64,000 bases of DNA from Achromobacter spanius (lineage in GTDB: Bacteria; Pseudomonadota; Gammaproteobacteria; Burkholderiales; Burkholderiaceae_B), in assembly GCF_029637605.1 (NCBI RefSeq), contig NZ_CP121261.1:4278001-4342000 (forward strand), given 5' to 3'. The notes beneath the pieces were generated by a model. That model was given only the letters and a program-made list of their open reading frames with translations, ran no database searches and was not told where the DNA came from. Positions 54,464 to 63,329 of this stretch are shown piece after piece. Position 1 is the first letter of the stretch. The number at the start of each line of letters is the position of its first letter. Both the position numbers and the translations under genes were made by a program.

Positions 54464-54980
54464 TGCTTAGATGCCTGGGGATGCTGCCTGGAACCAACCA
54501 CTACGCTCCGCGCTGCTTCACGGAAGGGAGAATTCTAGGCACGTCTTTCCGCATGCAACGAACAACTCACAACTTCAGATTTTTCTTACAACCAGCTAAC
54601 AAGCACTAAACAAATGCACACTTTTCGCCCTGCTACGCTGATGTTTTGACATATTCCTTACGCAACGCGGGTGTCGGCGCAAGCGTTGTTACTGAACCGT
54701 AAAAAACACAAAAGCATGTGTTTGGGCTTTTCGCTCGCTTTGCACGCTGCCTACAATCGGCGCTCACGCTGGCGACAGACTGGCGCGTAAATAGATTCAG
54801 AGACAGACGTCCCCGGCATCGGTGCCCCCTCTTCACGGCGGCGCCCGCCCTTTTTGCAAGCGGCCCGCTACGTGGCCGGCCCTCACATTGCAGGCACTGC
54901 GGCGCGCGCCATTCGCGCGCTCGCGAAACACTCGGAACAGCAAGCGCAGCAGCTTTGAATTCTCATAAGGAGACGATGAG
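54464..54980. promoter_or_regulatory. Long divergent regulatory region between tssA and vgrG
   Basis: A 517-bp non-coding gap that should hold promoters for both the right-hand T6SS operon and the vgrG module. Its central part is AT-rich for this genome (about 54540-54725). A perfect 7-bp inverted repeat AAACACA-N6-TGTGTTT (54704-54723) is a candidate operator. A TTGACA-like hexamer (54645-54650) has no clear partner -10. AAGGAG lies 9 bases before the vgrG ATG. Confidence 0.55.
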
Positions 54981-57368
54981 ATGGACCGCACCGTGCCAAG
55001 CGAACGCGTCGTCAAGGCGCATACGCCCTTGCCGCCAGAGCAATTGAAGTTTCGCGGCATGCACGGCGCCGAAAGCCTGTCGCAGCTATTTGAATTTGAA
55101 GTCGAGCTGGTGTCGGAGTCCTATGCGCTGGACATGAAGTCGCTGCTTGGAAAGCCGTTGACGCTCGAGATCGAGACCACACCGGGCACGCCGCGCTATC
55201 TCAGCGGACACATCACCCGCTGCGTGCTGGTGGGCCGCGAGAACAACACGTCGCGCTACACCATCTACCGCGCCACGGTACGGCCCTGGCTCTGGTACCT
55301 GACGCAAACGTCTGACAACAAGATCTTCCAGAACAAGAGCGTGCCCGACGTGATCCGCGAGGTGCTCAAGGACTACAGCTACCCCGTCGAGTTCAAGCTG
55401 ACGGAGACGTATCGCCATTGGGAATACTGCGTGCAGTACCAGGAAACCGACTACGCCTTCATCTGCCGCTTGATGGAGCACGAAGGCATCTACTTCTGGT
55501 TCAAGCACGACAAGGGCAAGCACACGCTGGTGCTGACCGACGACATCACGCAGCATGAACCGGTGCCTGACTACGAGCAGATCCCCTATTACGGACCCGA
55601 CCGCGTCACCGTTCCGCGCGAAGACTACATCCACAAATGGGAAGTCGCCGAACAGATCACGCCCGGCGCGTTCGCCACCACCGACTACCACCCGCTGACG
55701 CCCGCCGCCAGCCTGGAAGCGCGGCGCAACAACCCCGGCGCGTATGACCACGGTGATCTGGAAATGTTCGAATGGCAGGGTGGCTACACAAACCCCGACG
55801 ATGCCGAACACTACACGCGCGTGCGGCTGCAAGACCTGCAATGCAGGCAGGAGCAAAGCACCGGCGCATCCAACGCGCGCGGGCTTTCGACCGGACATCT
55901 TTTCACACTGCGCAACCATCCACGGCAAGCTGAAAACCGCGAGTACCTCGTCGTCAGCACCTACTACCGCATCCGAGAAACGGGCTACGCCAGCGGCCAG
56001 ATCGATCCGGGTGACTTTGACCTGGAATTCGTTGTGCTGCCCTCCAGCACGCAGTTTCGCGCGCCGCGCGTCACACCGATCCCGCGTACCCACGGGCCAC
56101 AGACCGCGACGGTGGTGGGCAAGCAGGGCGAGGAAATCTGGACCGACAAGATGGGCCGCGTCAAAGTGCAGTTCCACTGGGACCGCTACGGCAAGAAAGA
56201 CGAAAACAGTTCGTGCTGGGTGCGTGTGTCCAGCCCCTGGGCCGGCGGCGGCTTTGGCGGCATCCAGCTACCGCGCGTGCGAGATGAAGTGATCGTGGAT
56301 TTCATCGGCGGCCAACCCGACCGCCCCATCGTGATCGGGCGCGTCTTCAATGCGAACAACCTGCCGCCGTGGGACCTGCCCGACAACGCCACGCAAAGCG
56401 GCTTCCTGAGCCGCTCGAAAAGCGGCACGCCCGCCACCGCGAACGCGCTGATGTTTGAAGACAAGAGCGGCTGCGAACGCATCTGGCTGCACGCCGAGCG
56501 CGAGCTCTGCACGGAAGTCGAAGCCAACGAGACGCACACAACAGACCTGAACCGCAGCACGACGATCGGCGAGAACGACACCACCAAGATCGGCGGCTTT
56601 CGCGACATCAACATCACCGGCACCGACAACCTGAAAGTCGGCAAGCGCCGAGACGTCTACGTCACGGGGCACGAGGAATACACCGTCAAGGCATCGCGTA
56701 CCGTCAACGTGAAAGACGGCCTGATGGACGAGAAGTTCGACAACGGTTTGAAGACCACCGTGGCCGCCAAGGGCGAAGAGCGCGAGATCACGGGGCCGTT
56801 CAAGGAAACGCTGAAGACCGGCCAGAAGGTTTACGTCAACAGCGGCAATTCGCTGCATCACGTCAAGGAAGGCACGCTGACCGAAAAGGCCAAGGGCAAG
56901 GTTGAAGTGTTGTCCACCGATGCGAATATGGACGTGAAGGCCAAGACCGCGATGCTGGTGCAGTCGGAGACCGCCACGATGGACATCAAGTCCAAGGGCA
57001 AGGCACACATGGAATCGGAAGATTCCACGGTGATGGTCAAGGCCAAGGGCAACATCACGCTGGAAACCCCGGCCGACGTGGTGATGGACGCCGCCAACGT
57101 CAAGGACCTGTCCAAGGAAAGCTGGTTGCAGGCCACGCCGTTCTCCATCGGCCTGGCGGTGGCCAAGGCGGAATTCGGGCTGCATCGCGTGGCGTTGTTC
57201 CGCACCACCGTCATGTTGAATCTGTCCTTCACGAACTACGCCGCGGTCAGCAATATCGGCCAGTTGGTGTCGTATCGCACCACCGGATCCAGCTACGCCT
57301 TTGATCTGCAGAAGGCAGAGAAAGTCGGCCTGGGCGCGTCCATGGTCGGCCTGTGGACCATCATCTGA
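54981..57368 (+). CDS. vgrG: Type VI secretion system spike protein VgrG (TssI)
   Basis: A 795-residue spike protein. The gp27-like base (about 1-390) contains LSQLFEFEVELVSE, YCVQYQETDYAFICRLMEHEGIYFWF; the gp5 OB-fold follows (GRVKVQFHWDRYG, SSPWAGGGFGGIQLPRVRDEVIVDFIGGQPDRPIVIGRVF), then a long beta-helical gp5 C-terminal region (about 510-705). The last 90 residues form a non-repetitive tail with two hydrophobic segments and no motif known to me; a role in binding the downstream effector is possible. First gene of the spike module; stop is 7 bp before the next ATG. Confidence 0.96.
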   Translation: MDRTVPSERVVKAHTPLPPEQLKFRGMHGAESLSQLFEFEVELVSESYALDMKSLLGKPLTLEIETTPGTPRYLSGHITRCVLVGRENNTSRYTIYRATVRPWLWYLTQTSDNKIFQNKSVPDVIREVLKDYSYPVEFKLTETYRHWEYCVQYQETDYAFICRLMEHEGIYFWFKHDKGKHTLVLTDDITQHEPVPDYEQIPYYGPDRVTVPREDYIHKWEVAEQITPGAFATTDYHPLTPAASLEARRNNPGAYDHGDLEMFEWQGGYTNPDDAEHYTRVRLQDLQCRQEQSTGASNARGLSTGHLFTLRNHPRQAENREYLVVSTYYRIRETGYASGQIDPGDFDLEFVVLPSSTQFRAPRVTPIPRTHGPQTATVVGKQGEEIWTDKMGRVKVQFHWDRYGKKDENSSCWVRVSSPWAGGGFGGIQLPRVRDEVIVDFIGGQPDRPIVIGRVFNANNLPPWDLPDNATQSGFLSRSKSGTPATANALMFEDKSGCERIWLHAERELCTEVEANETHTTDLNRSTTIGENDTTKIGGFRDINITGTDNLKVGKRRDVYVTGHEEYTVKASRTVNVKDGLMDEKFDNGLKTTVAAKGEEREITGPFKETLKTGQKVYVNSGNSLHHVKEGTLTEKAKGKVEVLSTDANMDVKAKTAMLVQSETATMDIKSKGKAHMESEDSTVMVKAKGNITLETPADVVMDAANVKDLSKESWLQATPFSIGLAVAKAEFGLHRVALFRTTVMLNLSFTNYAAVSNIGQLVSYRTTGSSYAFDLQKAEKVGLGASMVGLWTII

Positions 57369-57375
57369 GGCGCCC

Positions 57376-57798
57376 ATGTCCGAATTCGTGACGGCTTGGC
57401 CGGATTGGGGAAAGTGGGTGGTGCTGGGCTTGCTGCTGTCGGGCGCGCAAGCGGCTTTCATGCTTCGACGCGAACGCAAGCGTCGGGCGGAGGCGCGTGC
57501 GGACGCGCGGCAGCTTGAAGCCGTGCGCGTCACGGGCGTGGCCAGCACCGCGCGCGTGACCGCTGCGCGCGACACGCGCACCCGCATCGGCGAAACGCTG
57601 TATTTCGTCATTGAACTGGACCTGGACGTGGCCGCGACCGACACCACGCCGGCCTTCGCCCACACGCTGCGCGTCCCGCTGTCGCCGCTGCACCTGGCTG
57701 ACTTCGGCGTGGGCAAGATCGTGCAAGTGCGCGTGCGGGTGGAAGCGCGGGAAAATACGGCCACGCGTGACGTCGCCATTGATCAGCCCACCGGGTAG
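57376..57798 (+). CDS. Small membrane-anchored protein of the VgrG module, unknown function
   Basis: A 140-residue protein I cannot assign. It has one N-terminal transmembrane helix (WVVLGLLLSGAQAAFML, about 13-29), a basic segment (RRERKRRAEARADAR), then an all-beta domain (VRVTGVASTARVTAARDT..., IVQVRVRVEARENTATRDVA). The beta pattern, a strand ending in dTx(n), a long F-containing strand and a closing V-x-V-R-V strand, resembles DUF3592-type small domains; this is inference. It lies 7 bp after vgrG and 3 bp before the DUF2169 gene, so it belongs to the same operon and could be an immunity or anchoring factor. Confidence 0.7.
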   Translation: MSEFVTAWPDWGKWVVLGLLLSGAQAAFMLRRERKRRAEARADARQLEAVRVTGVASTARVTAARDTRTRIGETLYFVIELDLDVAATDTTPAFAHTLRVPLSPLHLADFGVGKIVQVRVRVEARENTATRDVAIDQPTG

Positions 57799-57801
57799 CG
57801 C

Positions 57802-60429
57802 ATGAAGACCATCAAGCCGTTTCGTCTGGGCATCCTCACACGGCCCTATCGTAGTCAGCGCCGCGACCTGCTGGGCGTTTCCGTCTTCGCCTTGGTCGAC
57901 ATCGCACAATCCCCCACCTTGTTGACCGATCAGGATCTATGGAAGCTTGCCGCTGAAGAAGGCATCGGCGCGCTGGATCTGGCCACGCCCAAGCAGTATC
58001 CGGAAGTGCTGGTCACGGGCCATGCCTACCCGCATGACGCCAAGCAACCTGGCGCGTGCGGCGTGCGATTGCAGGTGGGCGCCATCGACAAGTCCTTGCT
58101 GGTGTTTGGCGACCGCTACTGGATCGATGGCAAGGCGACGGCACCGCAACCTTTTGCGCGCATGCGCCTGGACTGGAGCCACGCGTTTGGCGGACCGGAC
58201 ATCACCGACAATCCACTGGGCATTGGCGCTCAAGACGAAGACATCAATGGCGTACGCGCGCGCCGGCTGCCGAACATCGAACACCCCTTGCAGCGCATCA
58301 GCGCCCCCGGCCAGCGTGTGGCGCCCACGGGCTTTGGCGCATTGCCCGTGGAATGGCCGCAACGGGCATCGCATATGGGCCGCGACTACGGGCAGGAATG
58401 GCTGGAGCACGACTTTCCCGGATTTGCGCGCGACATGGACTGGCGCTTTTTCAACGCGGCGCCGCCCGACCAATGGGGGCCGGCCAACGCCGAGCTTGCC
58501 GGCGGCACGGACTATGCGCTGTGGAACCTGCATCCGGAACAGCCGGTGCTGCGCGGCCAACTGCCCCATTGGCGCGCGCGCTGCTTTGTCAGCCGCCACG
58601 CTGACGGCAGCGCGCTTGAAGAGGTGTCGCTGCGCCTGACCACCGCCTGGTTTTTTCCCGACCACACGAAGATGGTGTTGATGTGGCATGGCGCGGAACC
58701 CGTGCAGGAAGATGACGCGGCGGATATCCGCCACATCATGCCCGCGCTGGAACACGCGGGTCAGTCGAAATCGCTTGCCCATTACGAAGACGTGGTGCGG
58801 CACCGCCTGAACCCAGAGCTGGGTGCGGTCTACGCCTTGCTGGACTCGCAGCTTGTGCCCGAAGCGCTTTGCGGCGGGCAACTGGAAGGCGATGCGCAAG
58901 CCGTGGCCGTGCGTCCTACCAACAGGAACGTGCACGCAGGGCTGGCACGCCGCCACGCGCGCGAACGCGAGTCGCTATTGGCGCAGGGCCTGGACCCGGA
59001 TCTGTACATGGCACCGCTGGATCCGCCGCCCACGGCACCCAGGCTTGCCGATCTACCGCAAACCATTCTGCGCATGCAGGAAGAGCTGGAAGAGGCCAAG
59101 CGCCTGTCCAGTGGACCCGGGGCGCGCGCGCTGGCCGATCCCAACCTGCCGCGGATGGCCGAGGTGGCAGGCGTGGATATGGACGCTCTGCGCCGGCAGG
59201 ATGCGGGCAGCCCGCTGCCAGCCGGTTTTGATCCCCGCAAAATCAAGCGCCATCTTGGCGAGTTCGATTCCAGCCCGCATGCACAAGCCAAACGCGGCAC
59301 GACGGATGGTGAAGGAACGCAGCCGCCGTTGGCCGACACACTGGGACCGCAGGTACATCAGGCCTATCAGCAGTCCGCGCATCATTTCGCCCCGCCCCCG
59401 CCCATGCCACCGCTGCGCGCGCAGCGCACGCGCCGCAAGCTGGAAGCGCAGTTGAAAGCCAACCGAGACTGTCGCGACATGAATCTGACCGGTGCGGATC
59501 TATCAGGCATGGACCTGTCCGGCGTCAATTTCCAACGCGCGATTTTCGCGGGAGCGACACTCGTGGATGCGCGGCTGGATGGCTGCGACCTGACCGACGC
59601 CGTACTGACCGGCGCCGACCTGACCCGCGCAAGCCTGTCCGGCGCGACCCTGACGCGAGCCAACCTGGGCCGCACGCAATGCATTAACACGAGCTTTGCA
59701 AAGAGCCAGATCAATGAATGCACGTGGGACCACGCGCACTGCGAAGACTGCAGTTTTTCTGATAGCGCATGGCAGTTGGGACGCTTGCATCAGGCGCGGC
59801 TGATACGTTGCGACTTCGGCCGTGCAAGCTTTCACCAATGGGCGGCGATGAGCGCCACGTTCGACGGCTGCCGCTTTCTTAACACACAGCTGGATCAATG
59901 CGTGTTCATGCAAGGTGCGCTCGTCAACGCCGACTTTGCCCGCGCGGCGCTGGTGCGGGTGAGCTTCATGGACGTGGACTTTTCCGGTCGCTTCAGCATG
60001 GAAGCCGCCACGCTGGACGGTTGCGCCTTCGCGGGCCGCGTCGAGCTGGCGGGCGCGCGGCTGCGCGGCGTGCAGTTCAAACACGGCAGCGCACGCGGCG
60101 CCACCTTGACGGGCGCCGACCTGCGCGGCGCCACGCTGGACGCCTGCGACTTTTCCGAATGCCTGTTGCAAGACGCTGATCTTGACGGCCTGACCGCGCC
60201 CGACACGCACTTTGTGCGCGCGGATTTCACCGGTGCGCGCCTGCGCAACGCCAATTTGATCAACAGCTTGCTGGGTAAGGCCATCTTTTTGCGCGCGGAC
60301 CTTACAGGCGCGAACTTCTTCCGCGCTGATGTCGCGCAGACCCGGATGGACGACAGCACCGGGCTGGACCATACCTACACGCAAGGCGCAAAGCGCTGGC
60401 CCGCCAGACAGCCGGAGCGCCCCGCATGA
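57802..60429 (+). CDS. DUF2169 - pentapeptide repeat fusion protein, probable T6SS effector chaperone
   Basis: An 875-residue two-part protein. The N-terminal 330 residues match DUF2169, a domain found beside PAAR effectors where it is proposed to act as loading chaperone (VSVFALVDI, YPEVLVTGHAYP, WSHAFGGPDITDNPLG, NIEHPLQRISAPGQRVAPTGFGALP, WRFFNAAPPDQW). A middle Pro/Gln-rich region follows. The C-terminal half (about 555-860) is a right-handed pentapeptide beta-helix of A(D/N)Lxx units (TGADLSGMDLSGVNFQRAIF, GADLRGATLDACDFSECLLQ). It overlaps the next gene by ATGA. Confidence 0.88.
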   Translation: MKTIKPFRLGILTRPYRSQRRDLLGVSVFALVDIAQSPTLLTDQDLWKLAAEEGIGALDLATPKQYPEVLVTGHAYPHDAKQPGACGVRLQVGAIDKSLLVFGDRYWIDGKATAPQPFARMRLDWSHAFGGPDITDNPLGIGAQDEDINGVRARRLPNIEHPLQRISAPGQRVAPTGFGALPVEWPQRASHMGRDYGQEWLEHDFPGFARDMDWRFFNAAPPDQWGPANAELAGGTDYALWNLHPEQPVLRGQLPHWRARCFVSRHADGSALEEVSLRLTTAWFFPDHTKMVLMWHGAEPVQEDDAADIRHIMPALEHAGQSKSLAHYEDVVRHRLNPELGAVYALLDSQLVPEALCGGQLEGDAQAVAVRPTNRNVHAGLARRHARERESLLAQGLDPDLYMAPLDPPPTAPRLADLPQTILRMQEELEEAKRLSSGPGARALADPNLPRMAEVAGVDMDALRRQDAGSPLPAGFDPRKIKRHLGEFDSSPHAQAKRGTTDGEGTQPPLADTLGPQVHQAYQQSAHHFAPPPPMPPLRAQRTRRKLEAQLKANRDCRDMNLTGADLSGMDLSGVNFQRAIFAGATLVDARLDGCDLTDAVLTGADLTRASLSGATLTRANLGRTQCINTSFAKSQINECTWDHAHCEDCSFSDSAWQLGRLHQARLIRCDFGRASFHQWAAMSATFDGCRFLNTQLDQCVFMQGALVNADFARAALVRVSFMDVDFSGRFSMEAATLDGCAFAGRVELAGARLRGVQFKHGSARGATLTGADLRGATLDACDFSECLLQDADLDGLTAPDTHFVRADFTGARLRNANLINSLLGKAIFLRADLTGANFFRADVAQTRMDDSTGLDHTYTQGAKRWPARQPERPA

Positions 60430-61484
60430 ACCTGGACAAGCTGCTGGACAGCGTGCGCCACGGCGAGCCGATCCAACACCTCCGCCTGGCAGGCGCCGAT
60501 CTGCGCGGGCAGGATCTGTCTGGTGCGTTCTTCGATCACGTGGATTTCACCGGTGCGCGGATGAGCGGCTGCCAATTGCAGGACAGCCAGTTCATCAGCT
60601 GTGACATGACGCGCTGGGACGCCGGCGGCGCCAACCTGGACACGGCGCGCCTGCTCCACTGCCGAGCGCCCGGCGCGACGTTCAGTGGCGGCCGCTTCCA
60701 TGGCACGAGCTTCACGGAATGCGATCTGGCGGGCGCCAAGCTGGACCAAGCCACGCTTCATGAGGCGTCTTTCACCGCAACCTCGCTGGCGGGCGCGTCG
60801 TTGCGGGCGGCTCGCGTGGAACGCTCGGTATTTTCGCGCGGGGAGTTCGCCGACGCGGATCTGACGCAAGCGCAGTTCAGCTACACCTTGTTCCATCAAC
60901 TGGACCTGCACGCGGTGACGCTGACCGGCGTTAGCGCGGCCAGCACCATGTTCACGGAATGTAATCTGTCGGCGCAGAACGTCGCGGGACAGGCCTTTGC
61001 GCTGTGCCATTTCACGGATTGCCAACTGGACGCGGCGGACTTTCGCCAATGCGATTTGCGCCAGTCTGGCTTCAAGGGCTCGTCGTTGCGGGGCGCGCAC
61101 TTTGCCGGTGCTTGCGCGCCGCAGGCGCTGTTCCCCCAGGCTGATTTAAGCGGGGCCAACCTGCAGGGCGGCCGCTTTGACGGCGCCATCTGGGTCGAGG
61201 CCATGCTGGACGGCGCCACCTTCCAGGGCGCAAACCTGGACCTGTGTATTTTTCAGCGCGCGGGTTGTGCCAACACGGACTTTCGCGGCGCGCATCTTGT
61301 CGACGCCGATTTCTCGCTGGCGGACCTGAATGGCGCCGACCTGCGCGACGCCACGTTCCTGCGCACGCGCATGCATCGCGCGCTGACGCGCGGGGTGCGC
61401 TGGTCGCAGCGTCACGGCATCATCGAAAACGACGCCCCCTTGCTCGACGCCGAACTCTGGTCGGCGGGGCGCGCCGGCCTTTGA
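60426..61484 (+). CDS. Pentapeptide repeat protein of the VgrG module
   Basis: A 352-residue protein made almost wholly of A(D/N)LxX-type pentapeptides (LAGADLRGQDLSGAFFDHVD, DLAGAKLDQATLHEASFTAT, GADLRDATFLRTRMHRALTR), giving a long right-handed quadrilateral beta-helix with no other domain. It starts inside the DUF2169 gene's stop (ATGA), so both are made together. A long helix could extend the spike, mimic DNA, or scaffold the PAAR-like tip; none is proven. No signal peptide is present. Confidence 0.88.
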   Translation: MNLDKLLDSVRHGEPIQHLRLAGADLRGQDLSGAFFDHVDFTGARMSGCQLQDSQFISCDMTRWDAGGANLDTARLLHCRAPGATFSGGRFHGTSFTECDLAGAKLDQATLHEASFTATSLAGASLRAARVERSVFSRGEFADADLTQAQFSYTLFHQLDLHAVTLTGVSAASTMFTECNLSAQNVAGQAFALCHFTDCQLDAADFRQCDLRQSGFKGSSLRGAHFAGACAPQALFPQADLSGANLQGGRFDGAIWVEAMLDGATFQGANLDLCIFQRAGCANTDFRGAHLVDADFSLADLNGADLRDATFLRTRMHRALTRGVRWSQRHGIIENDAPLLDAELWSAGRAGL

Positions 61485-61508
61485 CCCATCGCAACAGGAG
61501 TGGAAACC

Positions 61509-61892
61509 ATGCAAGTGCTTTGCCAGTTACCCAGCGTGGGGTTGGGATTTCCCGATGTCTGCAAGACGCCGGTGCCGCCGGTGCCACACATCGATGTGTC
61601 GACATCGTCCATGGGCATCCCGGTGGTGTGGAACGTGTGGCTGAGTTGCATGCCGATGCACAACATGGCCACGACCATACCGGTGACGCTCGGCGATACG
61701 GCCGGGGTGGGCGGCGGCCTGATCTCGCAGACCTTCATGGGTCGGGCGCGCTACATGACCGGGGCGTTCACGGTGCTGGTGCGTGCCGCGCCGCTGGTGC
61801 GCGTGACCAGCCTGACCTTGCAGAACACGATCAATGCGCCGGGTTTCAAGGCGGCCACGCCGCAGAAGTCGATGTTTGCGTTGGCGGCGTGA
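61509..61892 (+). CDS. DUF4150 / PAAR-like domain protein, spike tip
   Basis: A 127-residue PAAR-like protein (DUF4150), expected to cap the VgrG spike. It shows the family pattern: GFPDVCKTPVPPVPHIDVS, LSCMPMHNMATTIPVTLGD, GVGGGLISQTFMG, RAAPLVRVTSLTLQNTINAPGF. The ATG at 61509 is chosen because AGGAG lies 8 bases upstream. It has no C-terminal toxin extension, unlike many PAAR effectors, and no immunity gene follows. Confidence 0.87.
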   Translation: MQVLCQLPSVGLGFPDVCKTPVPPVPHIDVSTSSMGIPVVWNVWLSCMPMHNMATTIPVTLGDTAGVGGGLISQTFMGRARYMTGAFTVLVRAAPLVRVTSLTLQNTINAPGFKAATPQKSMFALAA

Positions 61893-61908
61893 TCGTTGGC
61901 GGCGTGAT
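61879..61908. repeat. 15-bp perfect tandem duplication across the DUF4150 stop codon
   Basis: CGTTGGCGGCGTGAT is present twice in succession (61879-61893, 61894-61908). The first copy contains the stop codon of the DUF4150 gene. Confidence 0.78.
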
Positions 61909-61913
61909 GCATC

Positions 61914-61937
61914 CGGGCGGCTGGCCGCAGCCGCCCG
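61914..61937. terminator. GC-rich hairpin in the convergent gap before ccsB
   Basis: A perfect 9-bp stem CGGGCGGCT / AGCCGCCCG with loop GGCCGC. There is no T-run on either strand, so it may be a weak or Rho-assisted terminator shared by the convergent T6SS module and ccsB. Confidence 0.45.
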
Positions 61938-61952
61938 AATCAAGGCTGACGG

Positions 61953-63320
61953 CTACAGTTGGCCGTACGAGTGCAGCCCCGACAGGAACATGTTCACGCC
62001 CAGGAACGCGAAGCCGGTGATCAGCAGCCCCATCAGCGCCCAGTAGGCCGCCATGGCGCCGCGCAAGCCCTTGATCAGGCGCATGTGCAGCCAGGCCGCG
62101 TAGTTCAGCCAGACGATCAGCGCCCAGGTTTCCTTGGGATCCCACTGCCAGTACGCGCCCCAGGCATCCGCCGCCCACAGCGCGCCCAGAATCGTCGCCA
62201 CCGTGAAGAAGGCGAAACCGATCGCGATGGCGCGATACATGATGTCGTCCAGCACCTCCAGCGAGGGCAGCGCGGCGGCAATGCGGCGGCGGCCCAGCAG
62301 GATGGCGCCCACGATCACGGCACCCACGCCGAAGTACAGCATCCACGTGGCGGACAAGCCATCGGTACGGAACACCATCGGCTCGGCGCACAGCAGCACG
62401 CCCAGAATGAACAGCGGCGCCAGCTTAGCCCATGACGTGGTCTGCCCGTGCTGCTTGACCAGGTAGGCAAAGCCCACCATCGCCGCCAGCGAGAACGTGC
62501 CGTAGCCGATGAAGTTGGCGGGCACGTGCAGCTTCATCCACCAGCTTTTCAACGCCGGCACCAAGGGCTGGATCTGGCCGGCATCGCGCGTGAAGGAATA
62601 CCAAAGCAGGAACACGACGGCGGACGTCACCACCAGCAGCACGAAGCCGCCCAGCGCGCGCGTGGCGTACTTGCGTTCGTAATACAGGTAGAACAGCGCC
62701 GTGATCAGCGAAAACAGCACAAAGACTTCGTACAGGTTGCTGACGGGGATATGCCCCAGGTCCGGCCCCATCAGATGGCCTTCGCGCCAGCGCACCAACA
62801 GGCCGGTGACGCCGGCAAACACCGCGCCCCACGTCAACGCCGTGCCCAGCCACGCGGCGGTGGGGCTGAATACGCCGATCCAGTAGCAGACCATGGCCAG
62901 CGCAAACAGGGCGCACATCCACAAAATGGCGGACTGCGACGAGAACAGGTACTTCAGGAAGAACACCTGCTCGGCGCGGGCCAGGTCATTGCCGTACAGC
63001 ATCAAGGCCAGGCCCGCCGCGATCGCACAGGCGACCATCAAACGGCGCAGCGGCCGCCACAACCAGCCCAGCCACGTCAATGCGGGCACGGTGCCGCAAA
63101 GGATGATCTTTTCGTAATAATCCATCGCGTTGCCGTGCCGGGTCAGCGCGAAAGCGGCGCCCACCGACAGCAACAGGAAGAAGACTACGTCGGTCCAGTC
63201 CGGCCTGCCGCGCCGGGCGCGGTTGTCGCCCGTTTCCGACAGGCTGTCTTGCCAGAGAACATCGGGCGACGCGTTAAACGTGTCCGGCGAGGAGGGATGC
63301 GGGGTGGTCGTCGTCGACAT
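61953..63320 (-). CDS. ccsB: Cytochrome c biogenesis protein CcsB (WWD heme-handling type)
   Basis: A 455-residue polytopic membrane protein, the CcsA/ResC-type half of the system II cytochrome c synthase. The tryptophan-rich heme-binding motif is GAYWQWDPKETWALIVWL, with conserved histidines in neighbouring helices (NLYEVF, LHVPANFIGYG, LHMRLIKGLRG). About 10 hydrophobic segments follow a soluble N-terminus of some 40 residues. The start is 9 bp after the resB stop, and the two act as one complex (CcsBA-like) exporting heme to apocytochromes. Confidence 0.95.
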   Translation of the reverse strand: MSTTTTPHPSSPDTFNASPDVLWQDSLSETGDNRARRGRPDWTDVVFFLLLSVGAAFALTRHGNAMDYYEKIILCGTVPALTWLGWLWRPLRRLMVACAIAAGLALMLYGNDLARAEQVFFLKYLFSSQSAILWMCALFALAMVCYWIGVFSPTAAWLGTALTWGAVFAGVTGLLVRWREGHLMGPDLGHIPVSNLYEVFVLFSLITALFYLYYERKYATRALGGFVLLVVTSAVVFLLWYSFTRDAGQIQPLVPALKSWWMKLHVPANFIGYGTFSLAAMVGFAYLVKQHGQTTSWAKLAPLFILGVLLCAEPMVFRTDGLSATWMLYFGVGAVIVGAILLGRRRIAAALPSLEVLDDIMYRAIAIGFAFFTVATILGALWAADAWGAYWQWDPKETWALIVWLNYAAWLHMRLIKGLRGAMAAYWALMGLLITGFAFLGVNMFLSGLHSYGQL

Positions 63321-63329
63321 AAGAAAACC

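Noticed and set aside
57096..57368. A known toxin domain in the VgrG C-terminal tail
   Set aside because: The tail shows no lipase, nuclease, muramidase or ADP-ribosylation motif that I recognise, so it is reported only as an unknown extension.
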